This document shows, in pieces, positions 18,749-26,976 of a DNA stretch of 43,199 nucleotides. The stretch is from contig JAKPEG010000223.1 in NCBI GenBank assembly GCA_029552065.1, positions 1 through 43,199 of the forward strand, in the 5' to 3' direction. The notes under the pieces are model-generated. The model was not told the DNA's origin, made no database searches, and saw only the letters and a list, made by a program, of their open reading frames with translations. The position numbers were made by a program, and so were the translations under genes. Source of the DNA: Actinomycetes bacterium (GTDB lineage: Bacteria; Actinomycetota; Actinomycetes; Actinomycetales; Dermatophilaceae). How positions within the stretch are numbered: the stretch's first letter is position 1; each line of letters begins with the position of its first letter.

Positions 18749-18776
18749 AGACCTCCCGCACCCGGGGGGTCTTTTT
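18749..18776 (+). terminator. Attenuator terminator of cimA
   Basis: AGACCTCCCG (18749-18758), loop CACC and CGGGGGGTCT (18763-18772) make a 10-bp stem with one wobble pair, followed by TTTT and then G. It lies 79 bp before the cimA ATG and directly abuts the first hairpin. Confidence 0.88.
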
Positions 18777-18854
18777 GTTGGTCCGGCACCACCCCCGCCG
18801 GCCGACAGCGACAGGCAGAGGGCAGACCACGACAGCCGAAAGCGATCGATCACC

Positions 18855-20450
18855 ATGTCCCAGTTGGCCAGCCCGCCCGGGCTGCACGTCTACGACACCA
18901 CCCTGCGCGACGGCGCACAGCAGGAGGGGCTCAACCTCTCCGTGGCCGACAAGCTGGCGATCGCCCGCCAGCTCGACGAACTCGGGGTGGGCTTCATCGA
19001 GGGCGGCTGGCCGGGCGCCAACCCCAAGGACACCGAGTTCTTCGCCCGGGCCCAGCGTGAGCTGAGCCTGCGCAATGCGACGCTCGCGGCCTTCGGCGCG
19101 ACCCGACGGGCCGGGTCCACGGCGGCCGCCGACCCGCTCGTGCGGGCGTTGGTCGACTCCGGGGCGCCGGTCGTCACCCTCGTGGCGAAGTCGCACGTCC
19201 GCCACGTCGAGCAGGCACTGCGCACCACGCTGCCGGAGAACCTCGCCATGATCCGCGACACGGTGAGCTTCCTGCGCGGCGAGGGGCGACGGGTCTTCCT
19301 CGACGCCGAGCACTTCTTCGATGGCTACCGCGCCGACCGCGACTACGCCCTCGAGTGCGTCCGGGTGGCGGCCGAAGCCGGCGCCGAAGTCGTCGCCCTC
19401 TGCGACACCAACGGCGGCATGTTGCCGAGCGAGGTCGCCGACGTCGTGCGCGACGTCCTCGACTCGACCGCGGCCCGCCTGGGCATCCACTGCCACAACG
19501 ACACCGGCTGCGCGGTCGCCAACTCGATGGCGGCCGTCGACGCCGGGGCCACCCACGTCCAGGGCACGATCAACGGCTACGGCGAGCGCACCGGCAACGC
19601 CAACATCCTCACCGTCGTGTCCAACCTGCAGATCAAGCGTGGCCTACCCCTGCTCGAACCGGAGCGGTTGCGCGAGGCGACCCGCATCTCGCACGCGATC
19701 AGCGAGGTGACCAACGTGCCGCCCTACAGCCGCCAGCCCTATACCGGCGCGAGCGCCTTCGCCCACAAGGCCGGCCTGCACGCGAGCGCCCTCAAGGTCG
19801 ACCCCGACCTCTACCAGCACACCGACCCCGCCGCCGTCGGCAACTCGATGCGCACCCTCGTGTCGGACATGGCCGGACGGGCGAGCATCGAACTCAAGGC
19901 CCGTGAGATGGGGGTCGACCTCAGCCAGGACTCCGAACTCGTCGTCGCGGTGCTGGCCGAGGTCAAGGACCTGGAGTCCCGGGGCTGGACCTTCGACGCG
20001 GCCGACGCCTCCTTCGAGTTGCTCCTGCGGCGCCACCTCGGCCGCGGGATCAGCTACTTCGACGTCGAGTCCTGGCGGGTCATCACCGACGCCCGGGAGG
20101 GTGGCGAGGCCACGTCCGAGGCGACGGTGAAGCTCGTCGCCGGGGGGCGCAGGCAGGTGGCCACGGGCGAGGGCAACGGCCCGGTCAACGCCCTCGACCA
20201 CGCACTGCGGGTGGCCCTGTCCTCGGTCTACCCCGAACTGGACCGGCTCGAACTCGTCGACTTCAAGGTCCGCATCCTCGAGACCTCGCACGGCACCGGG
20301 GCGGTCACGCGCGTGCTCATCGAGACCGCGGACGGCACGACGACCTGGCAGACCGTCGGGGTGGCTCCCAACATCGTCGAGGCCTCGTGGCGGGCCCTCG
20401 TCGACGGGATCACCTACGGCCTCACCCGCCAGGGGGTGCCGGCGCGATGA
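18855..20450 (+). CDS. cimA: (R)-Citramalate synthase
   Basis: It joins acetyl-CoA and pyruvate to citramalate, the entry to isoleucine synthesis without threonine deaminase; LeuCD and LeuB then give 2-ketobutyrate. The 531-residue protein has the TIM-barrel start YDTTLRDGAQQEGLNLSVADKLAIARQLDELGVGFIEGGWPGANPKD, whose GGWPGANPKD segment marks CimA rather than LeuA. It also has DAEHFFDGY, LCDTNGGMLP, HCHNDTGCAVANSM (metal histidines) and a C-terminal LeuA-type regulatory domain (from about residue 395) that binds isoleucine in homologues. A true 2-isopropylmalate synthase is the alternative but fits the motifs less well. Its stop overlaps the next gene by ATGA. Confidence 0.93.
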   Translation: MSQLASPPGLHVYDTTLRDGAQQEGLNLSVADKLAIARQLDELGVGFIEGGWPGANPKDTEFFARAQRELSLRNATLAAFGATRRAGSTAAADPLVRALVDSGAPVVTLVAKSHVRHVEQALRTTLPENLAMIRDTVSFLRGEGRRVFLDAEHFFDGYRADRDYALECVRVAAEAGAEVVALCDTNGGMLPSEVADVVRDVLDSTAARLGIHCHNDTGCAVANSMAAVDAGATHVQGTINGYGERTGNANILTVVSNLQIKRGLPLLEPERLREATRISHAISEVTNVPPYSRQPYTGASAFAHKAGLHASALKVDPDLYQHTDPAAVGNSMRTLVSDMAGRASIELKAREMGVDLSQDSELVVAVLAEVKDLESRGWTFDAADASFELLLRRHLGRGISYFDVESWRVITDAREGGEATSEATVKLVAGGRRQVATGEGNGPVNALDHALRVALSSVYPELDRLELVDFKVRILETSHGTGAVTRVLIETADGTTTWQTVGVAPNIVEASWRALVDGITYGLTRQGVPAR

Positions 20451-21037
20451 CCGGCTCGCTCACCGACCACAGTGCCGCCACGGCGCGGCATACCCCCCTG
20501 ACCGTGGCCGAGCTGGCCCTGCGTGCCGGACGCCCCGAGGAGGCGGCGGCGCTCTCGGCGCTCGCGCTGCGGAGCAAGGCATTCTGGGGCTATAGCGCGT
20601 CGTTCATGGCGGCGGTGACCCCCGAGCTCACCCTCACCGAGGACCAGGCCGCGGGCGCCGTCGTCGCCCAGGTCGACGGCGAGATCGGCGGCTTCCACCT
20701 GCTCGGCCCCACACGCGGCCGATCCGCCGGCACCGAGCCCGAGTCGGCGGTGGCCGAACTCGACATGCTCTTCGTCGATCCGCAGTTCATCGGGACCGGC
20801 CTCGGCCGGGTCCTCTACGAGGACGCCCGCGCCCGCGCCGTCGCCCAGGGTTACCGTCGGATGCTCATCGAGGCCGACCCGCACTCGCTCACTTTCTACC
20901 TTCGCCTCGGGGCGGTCGAGGTGGGGGAGCGGCTGTCACGGGCGATCCCCGGCCGCAGCCTGCCGCTGCTCGAGGTGACCCTCCGGACCTCTGGCGGGGG
21001 CTCGGTGGGCGCCGGACGGGCGAGCTACTGGCGTTGA
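20447..21037 (+). CDS. GNAT-family N-acetyltransferase
   Basis: A 196-residue acetyltransferase whose ATG overlaps the cimA stop (ATGA), so it is translated in tandem with it. The acetyl-CoA core is at about residues 95-150: AVAELDMLFVDPQFIGTGLGRVLYEDARARAVAQGYRRMLIEADPHSLTFYLRLGAVEVG, with the Q/RxxGxG/A loop as QFIGTGLGRV. The first 50 residues carry LTVAELALRAGRPEEAAALSALALRSKAFWGYS, which resembles GNAT members that modify small molecules. The substrate is unknown; linkage to cimA alone is weak evidence for amino acid metabolism. Confidence 0.88.
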   Translation: MTGSLTDHSAATARHTPLTVAELALRAGRPEEAAALSALALRSKAFWGYSASFMAAVTPELTLTEDQAAGAVVAQVDGEIGGFHLLGPTRGRSAGTEPESAVAELDMLFVDPQFIGTGLGRVLYEDARARAVAQGYRRMLIEADPHSLTFYLRLGAVEVGERLSRAIPGRSLPLLEVTLRTSGGGSVGAGRASYWR

Positions 21038-21951
21038 CGCCCGTGTCGAGCCCGACGGGCGCCGGAGAAGTCGCACCGGCGGGACGGACGCTGCTCGACG
21101 CATCGGTGTGGCGGTCGCGGGAATCGGCGCACGCCGCCCGGATCGACCGGCTCACTGCCGGGCATCGGCTGCGCCGGGCGAGCGGACAGCGGCATCCGGT
21201 CGAGGACTTCCTGTTCACCTACTACCCGTTCGCGCCCGCGGCGATCCGGCGCTGGCATCCCGGTCCCGGGGTCCGGCTCGCTGCAGGGGCCGCCACCGAG
21301 CGGTCCGGGTGGCGGCACTACCGAGTGGTGGGCGCCCATCTCGAACTCGACCACGCGGCATACCTGGGGGCGCGCGGCGACACGGTGCGCTTCGTCCGTG
21401 ACCTGCTCGACCGCACGGCGGGCCGGCCCGCACAGCTCGGCTGTTTCGGTCTCCACGAGTGGGCCATGGTCTATCGGCTGCCGGCAGACCAGGTGCGCCA
21501 CCACGGCCTGGGGCTGCGGCTCGGCTCAGCCGGCACCGATGCCGTGGTCGAGGCGAATCCTTTGCGCTGCAGCCACTTCGACGCCTTCCGCTTCTTCACG
21601 CAGGACGCGCGGCCGCGTAATGCTTGGCAGCCCACGCGGGCGACCCAGGTCGAACTCGACCAACCCGGGTGCCTGCACGCGGGCATGGACCTGTTCAAGT
21701 GGTCGATGAAGCTCGCGCCCGGCGTGGCCAGCGAACTCGTCGGCGACTGCTTCGAGCTGGCCTTCGAGCTGCGTCGGCTCGACATGCGCGCCTCGCCCTA
21801 TGACGTCGCCCGGCTCGGGCTCGAGCCGATCCCGGTGGAGACTCCGGAGGGTAGGGCCAGCTACGTCGGGCTGCAGCGCGAGTATGCCGCCCGCGCGGCC
21901 CAGCTGCGTGGCCGGCTCGTCGACGCGTGCACGACCCTGCTGGCGGAGTGA
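21034..21951 (+). CDS. Conserved actinobacterial protein (often labelled 3-methyladenine DNA glycosylase)
   Basis: The 305-residue protein has no signal peptide or membrane segment and is rich in His, Trp and Tyr. Recognisable pieces are HPVEDFLFTYYPFAPAAIRRWHPGPGV, CFGLHEWAMVYR, NPLRCSHFDAFRFFTQDARPRN and QPGCLHAGMDLFKWSMKLAPG. Proteins of this type are widespread in actinobacteria and are usually annotated as 3-methyladenine DNA glycosylase, but I see no helix-hairpin-helix or other glycosylase signature and do not endorse the label. The TTG start overlaps the GNAT stop as TTGA; a GTG at 21043 is the alternative. The conserved His/Cys/Asp residues suggest an enzyme. Confidence 0.75.
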   Translation: MTPVSSPTGAGEVAPAGRTLLDASVWRSRESAHAARIDRLTAGHRLRRASGQRHPVEDFLFTYYPFAPAAIRRWHPGPGVRLAAGAATERSGWRHYRVVGAHLELDHAAYLGARGDTVRFVRDLLDRTAGRPAQLGCFGLHEWAMVYRLPADQVRHHGLGLRLGSAGTDAVVEANPLRCSHFDAFRFFTQDARPRNAWQPTRATQVELDQPGCLHAGMDLFKWSMKLAPGVASELVGDCFELAFELRRLDMRASPYDVARLGLEPIPVETPEGRASYVGLQREYAARAAQLRGRLVDACTTLLAE

Positions 21952-21960
21952 GCGGGGCCG

Positions 21961-22536
21961 TCAGCTCCCGAGCCCGGCCGCGGCCGCGGCCTCTGCGGCC
22001 TCGGCGACACGGGCCCGCCTGGCCGCCTTGCGTTCCTTCTTGGACGGCTGGGGCTCCTCGAGACCGCGGTTGCGGACGACATCCCAGGCGAAGACCACGG
22101 GATCGCCCACACTGCCGTCCGGGCCCTGGCTGAACTTCTCGACCTTGATGGCACCGAAGCCCAATCCCACCTGGTCCTCAGCCGAGTCGTCCGGTGAACT
22201 GGCCGAACTCGTCACGTGGGTGACCACGACATCGCTGAGGGTGATCCGCAACCAGGTGAAGGCCGCATCGCCGCCGAACGACTCGGCGAACAGCCGTGCG
22301 GTCTTCCCGCGTCGGCCCGCGGCGCACAGCCTGAGCAGCTGGGGAAGCGCTGCGGTCGTGGGCATCGTCGTGACGATCTCGTCCCAGCGGGCACGCCCGC
22401 CCGCGCCGCCGCCGGACACCGAGCCGGCGCTCACACTCAGTCGCCAGGACGTGAGCTCGACCTCGCCTTCGTGCCCGATCGCGGTGGACTCGCCGGTGAC
22501 TCCGTCGAGGGAGAGGTAGAGGGAAAACGCGCTCAT
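21961..22536 (-). CDS. Orphan Hcp-like protein (type VI secretion tube family)
   Basis: A 191-residue protein. MSAFSLYLSLDGVTGESTAIGHEGEVELTSWRLSVSAG, RARWDEIVTTMPTTAALPQLLRLCAAGR, FTWLRITLSDVVVTHVTSS and VGLGFGAIKVEKF follow in order the strands of the Hcp1 fold, which builds the tube of type VI secretion systems. A charged tail KKERKAARRARVAEAAEAAAAAG is added. No other secretion or phage-tail gene is near, and actinobacteria are not known for type VI systems, so the role is open. ATG at 22534-22536 with CGGAG upstream. It converges on the preceding gene (9 bp apart) and diverges from the FAH gene. Confidence 0.75.
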   Translation of the reverse strand: MSAFSLYLSLDGVTGESTAIGHEGEVELTSWRLSVSAGSVSGGGAGGRARWDEIVTTMPTTAALPQLLRLCAAGRRGKTARLFAESFGGDAAFTWLRITLSDVVVTHVTSSASSPDDSAEDQVGLGFGAIKVEKFSQGPDGSVGDPVVFAWDVVRNRGLEEPQPSKKERKAARRARVAEAAEAAAAAGLGS

Positions 22537-22636
22537 GGGTCGCTCCGGTGGCCGGGCCGCGGGGGATGCGGCTGTGAACCGCAGTATGCCGCAGCCCCCT
22601 CCCACACGCATCGGTCGGGTCCGCCCGGCGCGCGGC

Positions 22637-22642
22637 TAGGGT
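22637..22642 (+). promoter_or_regulatory. Leaderless -10 box TAGGGT of the FAH-family gene
   Basis: TAGGGT is followed by six bases (GGTCCG) and then the ATG at 22649, so transcription should start at the A of ATG. Confidence 0.6.
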
Positions 22643-22648
22643 GGTCCG

Positions 22649-23440
22649 ATGCGGATCGCGAGATACACGCTGGGCGACGACCCGGCATACGGGATCGTCG
22701 AGGGTGAGCCGGGCGCCGACGGCGAAGGTGCGGTAATCCACCCCCTCACGGGCGACCCGCTCTACGTCGGTGTCCTGCCGGCCGGGGTCGCGCCGATCCC
22801 ACTCCCGGACGTGCGCCTGCTCGCGCCGGTGTTGCCGCGCAGCAAGATCATCGGAATTGGGCGGAACTACGCCGCGCATGCACAGGAGTTCGGCAACGAG
22901 GTGCCGCCCGAGCCGATGATGTTCCTCGTGCCCAACACCGCGGTCGTCGGGCCAGGCGATCCCGTGGTGCTCCCCCGAGGCAGCGCGACGGTCGACTACG
23001 AGGGCGAACTCGCGGTGGTCATCGGACGGATCTGCAAGGACGTGCGAGAGGAGGAGGCGCTCGGCTGCGTGTGGGGTTACACCTGCGCCGACGACGTCTC
23101 CGAGCGCACCTGGCAGCGCAACGACGGGCAGTGGGCGCGGGCCAAAGGCTTCGACACCTCCAAGCCGCTGGGCCCGTGGGTGGTCACCGACCTCGACCCG
23201 TCGGCGCTGCGGCTCGTCACCCGCCTGGACGGTGAGGTGGTCCAGGACGGCACGACGGCCGATCTCGTCCACGGGGTGGCCCGGCTGGTCTCCTTCGCCT
23301 CGGCCCACTTCACCCTGTTGCCCGGGGACGTCATACTCACCGGGACCCCGGCCGGGGTCGGTCCGGTCCGCCCGGGGCAGCGGGTCTCGGTGGAGATCGA
23401 GGGAATCGGGGTCCTGGACAACCCGTTCGTGCGGCGCTGA
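22649..23440 (+). CDS. Fumarylacetoacetate hydrolase (FAH) family protein
   Basis: A 263-residue cytosolic enzyme of the FAH fold, which hydrolyses or decarboxylates 2-oxo/enol acids, often acylpyruvates or oxaloacetate. The fold core begins at KIIGIGRNYAAHAQEFG (about residue 67), with metal ligands in VDYEGELAVVIGR and in CADDVSERTWQ, then GQWARAKGFDTSKPLGPW and LLPGDVILTGTPAGVGPV. The same gene precedes gltX in Mycobacterium tuberculosis (Rv2993c), so position supports the call. The exact substrate is not inferable. The promoter gives a leaderless message. Confidence 0.93.
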   Translation: MRIARYTLGDDPAYGIVEGEPGADGEGAVIHPLTGDPLYVGVLPAGVAPIPLPDVRLLAPVLPRSKIIGIGRNYAAHAQEFGNEVPPEPMMFLVPNTAVVGPGDPVVLPRGSATVDYEGELAVVIGRICKDVREEEALGCVWGYTCADDVSERTWQRNDGQWARAKGFDTSKPLGPWVVTDLDPSALRLVTRLDGEVVQDGTTADLVHGVARLVSFASAHFTLLPGDVILTGTPAGVGPVRPGQRVSVEIEGIGVLDNPFVRR

Positions 23441-23467
23441 GGGACTCGCCCGTCGACCGGAGGTCGC

Positions 23468-23893
23468 TCACCGCTCGAGCAACTCGGCCAGACCTTCCGG
23501 GAACAGCGGCAGGTCGGCGTGGCCGAGCGCCGGGTCACGCCACACGGCGTATTCCCCCGGCTGGTCGAGGCAGTCCCGCCGTTCGGCGAGGTATGCCGCC
23601 GGGTCGGCGAACTGGGCCGAGAAGAGGAAGAGCACCTCGTGGCCCGGCCGACCGGCGTGCGTGAAGATGTTCTCCACGACGGCGAGCCGGGGCCCGATCA
23701 CCAGGCCCAGGCCGAACTCCTCGGCGAACTCCCGGGCCAGCGCGTCGGCGGCCGTCTCCCGCCATTCGACGCCACCGCCGCACGGTCGGTGGAAGGTGAG
23801 CCGCCGGACCGGGTCGTGGAACTCGTTGACGAACAGGGCTCCCGTTCCGGGGCGCCGGATGACTGCGAGCGCCGAGACGCGAGGCACGGGCAC
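23468..23893 (-). CDS. Nudix hydrolase
   Basis: A short Nudix-fold protein (141 residues from the GTG at 23893) that should hydrolyse a nucleoside diphosphate linked to another group. The Nudix box is GVEWRETAADALAREFAEEFG, that is GX5EX7REXXEE with an F in place of the usual L/I. It follows PRVSALAVIRRPGTGALFVNEFHDP. The end PGEYAVWRDPALGHADLPLFPEGLAELLER resembles Nudix proteins of antibiotic-producing actinobacteria. The start is uncertain: a TTG at 23908 overlaps the stop of the upstream DUF808 gene as TTGA. It is probably cotranscribed with DUF808. Confidence 0.85.
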   Translation of the reverse strand: MPVPRVSALAVIRRPGTGALFVNEFHDPVRRLTFHRPCGGGVEWRETAADALAREFAEEFGLGLVIGPRLAVVENIFTHAGRPGHEVLFLFSAQFADPAAYLAERRDCLDQPGEYAVWRDPALGHADLPLFPEGLAELLER

Positions 23894-23904
23894 GGCGAGC
23901 CCGC

Positions 23905-24873
23905 TCAATGGTCCTCGGCACCCTGTGTGACACCAGGTGCGCGATGGCCGCGGCGGGGGAGCAGGTGCGCCAGGGCGACGAGGACCGCGCCGACGAGCAC
24001 GCCGGCGATCGCCGAGCCGAGGGTGTTGGTGAGCCAGGCAAGGGCCCCCGCCGCGAAGGGTGCACCGGCGGCGACGGCTTCTTCGGCGTGGTGGACCACG
24101 CCGTAGGGCCAGTGCCAGCCGAGGGTGTCCGCGCCGACGAGCAGGATGTGCCCCCCGACCCACAGCATCGCGATGGTGCCGACGACCGCGAGCCAACGCA
24201 GGAGCACGGGCATCGCGGCCACGAGTCCGCGGCCGACGGCGCGGACGGCACCCATCGGCCGCTCGCTCAGGTGCAGTCCGACGTCGTCCATCTTCACGAT
24301 GACGGCGACCACCCCGTAGACGCCCACCGTGATGGCGAGGGCGACGACCACGAGGATGACCAGGCGCGAGAGGAAGGGCTCGCTCGCCACCTCGGCGAGG
24401 GCGATGACCATGATCTCGGTGGAGAGGATGAAGTCGGTGCGGATCGCGCCGGCCACCATCGTCTGCTCGTGGTCGCCCCCCTGCACGAGGACGGGTTCCT
24501 CCTCGCCGGCGTCGTGGCCGCTCACCTTCTCCCACAGCTTCTCCGCACCCTCGAAGCTCAGGTAGGCCCCGCCGACCATGAGCAGCGGGGTGAGGGCCCA
24601 GGGGAGGAACTGGGAGAGCAGCATGATCGCCGGCAGGATGAACAGCAGCTTGTTGCGGATCGAGCCGACAGCGATCCGTTTGATGATCGGCAGCTCGCGG
24701 TCCGGGGTGAAGCCGGTGACATAGCGTGGGGTGACGGCGGTGTCGTCGACGACCACGCCGGCGGCCTTGGCGCTCGCCCGTCCGGCGGCGGCCCCCACGT
24801 CGTCGAGCGAGGCGGCCGCGAGCTTGGCGATCGCGGCGATGTCGTCGAGCAGGGCGGCCAGGCCCCCGCTCAT
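23905..24873 (-). CDS. DUF808-family membrane protein (YedI-like)
   Basis: The 322-residue protein begins MSGGLAALLDDIAAIAKLAAASLDDVGAAAGRASAKAAGVVVDDTAVTPRYV, the hallmark N-terminus of the DUF808 family. It has about five or six membrane segments (for example LLFILPAIMLLSQFLPWAL, LVILVVVALAITVGVYGVVAVIV, AMLWVGGHILLVG and a C-terminal AIAGVLVGAVLVALAHLL). Its function is unknown in all bacteria where I know it. The ATG at 24871-24873 matches the family start. It is divergent from gltX and overlaps or abuts the Nudix gene downstream. Confidence 0.93.
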   Translation of the reverse strand: MSGGLAALLDDIAAIAKLAAASLDDVGAAAGRASAKAAGVVVDDTAVTPRYVTGFTPDRELPIIKRIAVGSIRNKLLFILPAIMLLSQFLPWALTPLLMVGGAYLSFEGAEKLWEKVSGHDAGEEEPVLVQGGDHEQTMVAGAIRTDFILSTEIMVIALAEVASEPFLSRLVILVVVALAITVGVYGVVAVIVKMDDVGLHLSERPMGAVRAVGRGLVAAMPVLLRWLAVVGTIAMLWVGGHILLVGADTLGWHWPYGVVHHAEEAVAAGAPFAAGALAWLTNTLGSAIAGVLVGAVLVALAHLLPRRGHRAPGVTQGAEDH

Positions 24874-24950
24874 CGAAGGCCAACCTCGGGCACTGAAGGC
24901 AGCGAAATCCTCGTCTTCACGCCGACAGACTAGTTGCGCCGGGCCACGGC

Positions 24951-24956
24951 TAGGCT
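24951..24956 (+). promoter_or_regulatory. -10 box TAGGCT of gltX
   Basis: TAGGCT ends 9 bp before the ATG at 24966, giving a leaderless or nearly leaderless gltX message. Confidence 0.5.
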
Positions 24957-24965
24957 GGCGCCACC

Positions 24966-26489
24966 ATGAGTGAGACGAAGCTACCGGGGGCCGTCCGACT
25001 GCGCGTCGCACCGTCGCCGACGGGTGATCCGCATGTCGGCACGGCATACATGGCGATGTTCGACCTCGCCTTCGCGCGCCGGGAAGGGGGACGCTTCCTC
25101 CTGCGGATCGAGGACACCGACCGTGCGCGGCTGCACGCGGGCAGCGAGCAGCAGATCTACGACACCCTCCACTGGCTCGGGCTGAGCTGGGACGAGGGCC
25201 CCGACATCGGGGGGCCGTGTGCGCCCTATCGCCAGTCCGAGCGGCTGGAGACCTATCGGCCGTATGCCGATCGGCTGCTCGCGCAGGGCCACGCCTACCG
25301 CTGTTGGTGCTCCCCCGAGCGGCTCACCCGGATGCGTGAGGAGCAGACCCGGCGCAAGCAGCCGCCCGGCTACGACCGGCTGTGCCTGGGCAAGACCGAG
25401 GAGGAGCGCGCCGCACTGCCGGGCTTCTCGCCGACCCCCGTCCTGCGGATGCGCATTCCCGACGACGTGCAGACCGCCTTCGACGACCTCATCGCCGGTC
25501 GGATCGACGCCCCGGTGCCCGACGACCAGGTGATCCTCAAGGCCGACGGCTTCCCCACCTATCACCTCGCGGTGGTCGTCGACGACCACCTCATGGGGAT
25601 CACCCACGTCGTGCGGGGCCAGGAGTGGATCTCCTCGACCCCCAAGCATCTGCTGCTCTACCGCTGGCTCGGTTGGCGGCCGCCGAGGTTCGCCCACATG
25701 CCGCTGCTGCGCGACGAGCACAAGGCGAAGATCTCCAAGCGGCGCAATCCGTGGGCCAGGCTCACCTGGTTCCGCGAGGAGGGCTATCTGCCCGAGGCGC
25801 TGGTGAACTTCCTCGCCCTGCAGGGTTACCCGCCGATCCTCGAGGCCGACGGCACCGAGCGCGAGGTGTTCACCTTCGAGGAGTTCGCCGAGCGGTTCGC
25901 CTGGGACAAGGTCAACCCGGCCGGCTCGATCTTCAACCTCGCCAAGCTCGACTGGCTCAACGGGGTGTGGATCCGGCGGCTGGAGTTGGGTGAGTTCACC
26001 TCCCGGCTGCTGCCCTTCCTCGAGGCCGACGGCATCCTGCCCGGTCACCCGTCGCTCGGCGAGCTCGGGCGGCTCAAGGCGATCGCCGGGCTCATCCAGA
26101 CGCGGATGGCGAAGCTCACCGAGGCGGGAGACCTCGTCGGGCCCTTCTTCGTCGGTGACGACGCGGTCGAGATCGCCGACGACGCCCGCGCCCAGTTGGA
26201 TGCCCAGGCACCTGTCGTGCTCGACGCGGCGATCCGTGCGCTCGGCGACATCGACGACCACGCCGTCGGGGTCCTCGGCTCGGAGTCGGCCTGGACGGCC
26301 GCGCGGATCGAAGCCGACCTGCGAGCCGCCATCGTCACGGGCCTGGGCGTCAAGCCCAAGGTCGCATTCGGCCCGTTGCGGACGGCGATCTCGGGACGAC
26401 GGATCTCGCCACCGCTCTTCGAGTCGATGGAGATCCTCGGCAAGACCTCGACCCTGGCGCGGCTGGCCGCGCTGCGGGCCACGGTCTAG
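24966..26489 (+). CDS. gltX: Glutamyl-tRNA synthetase
   Basis: It charges tRNA-Glu and, in actinobacteria lacking GlnRS, also tRNA-Gln as the first step of the transamidation route. The 507-residue class I enzyme has the HIGH motif as HVGT (residues 23-26 in PSPTGDPHVGTAY), LLRIEDTD, the substrate region ILKADGFPTYHLAVVVDDHLMGITHVVRGQEW and the KMSKS motif as KISKR (about residues 254-258). The C-terminal anticodon-binding helices run from about residue 330. tRNA-Gln(CTG) and tRNA-Glu(CTC) follow on the same strand, as in other actinobacteria, which puts enzyme and substrates side by side. Confidence 0.97.
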   Translation: MSETKLPGAVRLRVAPSPTGDPHVGTAYMAMFDLAFARREGGRFLLRIEDTDRARLHAGSEQQIYDTLHWLGLSWDEGPDIGGPCAPYRQSERLETYRPYADRLLAQGHAYRCWCSPERLTRMREEQTRRKQPPGYDRLCLGKTEEERAALPGFSPTPVLRMRIPDDVQTAFDDLIAGRIDAPVPDDQVILKADGFPTYHLAVVVDDHLMGITHVVRGQEWISSTPKHLLLYRWLGWRPPRFAHMPLLRDEHKAKISKRRNPWARLTWFREEGYLPEALVNFLALQGYPPILEADGTEREVFTFEEFAERFAWDKVNPAGSIFNLAKLDWLNGVWIRRLELGEFTSRLLPFLEADGILPGHPSLGELGRLKAIAGLIQTRMAKLTEAGDLVGPFFVGDDAVEIADDARAQLDAQAPVVLDAAIRALGDIDDHAVGVLGSESAWTAARIEADLRAAIVTGLGVKPKVAFGPLRTAISGRRISPPLFESMEILGKTSTLARLAALRATV

Positions 26490-26635
26490 GGAATACCTTC
26501 CCGGGACGTCGGTCCGGCGGCCCGGGGTCGGGTGGCGAGGATTTGGGGGGCCGTCCGCCCGACGGGTATGCTCGGCTGCTGGTTCGTCTCCGGGCGGCGC
26601 GGGTCCGCCCGCGCCAGGTCGGAGGGGATACCCGT
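26490..26635. other. Spacer between gltX and tRNA-Gln
   Basis: GC-rich spacer with a TATGCT box near 26565-26572, a plausible -10 element for the tRNA. GGGATACCCGTTGGGGTAT just before the tRNA is a small dyad. I see no gene in it. Confidence 0.4.
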
Positions 26636-26707
26636 TGGGGTATGGTGTAATTGGCAACACGTCGGATTCTGGTTCCGCAATTCTAGGTTCGAGTCCTGGT
26701 ACCCCAG
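26636..26707 (+). tRNA. tRNA-Gln (anticodon CTG)
   Basis: The 72-nt cloverleaf runs from TGGGGTA to its partner TACCCCA plus discriminator G. The D arm contains GGTGTAATTGGCAACAC, the anticodon loop TTCTGGT gives CTG at 26669-26671, and the T arm is CTAGGTTCGAGTCCTGG. No CCA is encoded. It lies 146 bp after gltX. Confidence 0.95.
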
Positions 26708-26763
26708 CTCCGGTCCGTTCGGCGACGAGACGGCCCGATTCGGTGGAAGTCCCCGGTGACCGG

Positions 26764-26769
26764 TAAGGT
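26764..26769 (+). promoter_or_regulatory. -10 box TAAGGT upstream of tRNA-Glu
   Basis: TAAGGT matches TANNNT, 47 bp before the mature tRNA-Glu, so tRNA-Glu probably has its own promoter. Confidence 0.4.
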
Positions 26770-26815
26770 TTCCACTCGTGTCCACCGGGGCGATCCCCCG
26801 GGAGGACACAGCTAG

Positions 26816-26891
26816 GGCCCCGTTGTGTAGCGGCCTAGCACGCCGCCCTCTCAAGGCGGTAGCGCGGGTTCGAATCCCGTCGGGGCTACCA
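26816..26891 (+). tRNA. tRNA-Glu (anticodon CTC), CCA encoded
   Basis: The acceptor stem GGCCCCG pairs with CGGGGCT (first pair G-U). The anticodon stem-loop GCCGCC-CTCTCAA-GGCGGT gives CTC, and the T arm is GCGGGTTCGAATCCCGT. The discriminator A and CCA at 26889-26891 are encoded. Confidence 0.95.
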
Positions 26892-26976
26892 GGCAAAGAC
26901 TCATTCCTCGTTGCGGGCCGCGTGCGTGCCCGCCCATCCGAGTGCATCGGCAGCATCGGCAGGAGGAGTTCCCACC

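Noticed and set aside
21034..21951. Accepting the DNA glycosylase label
   Set aside because: The database habit is not backed by any glycosylase motif I can see, so the entry is kept as a conserved protein of unknown function.
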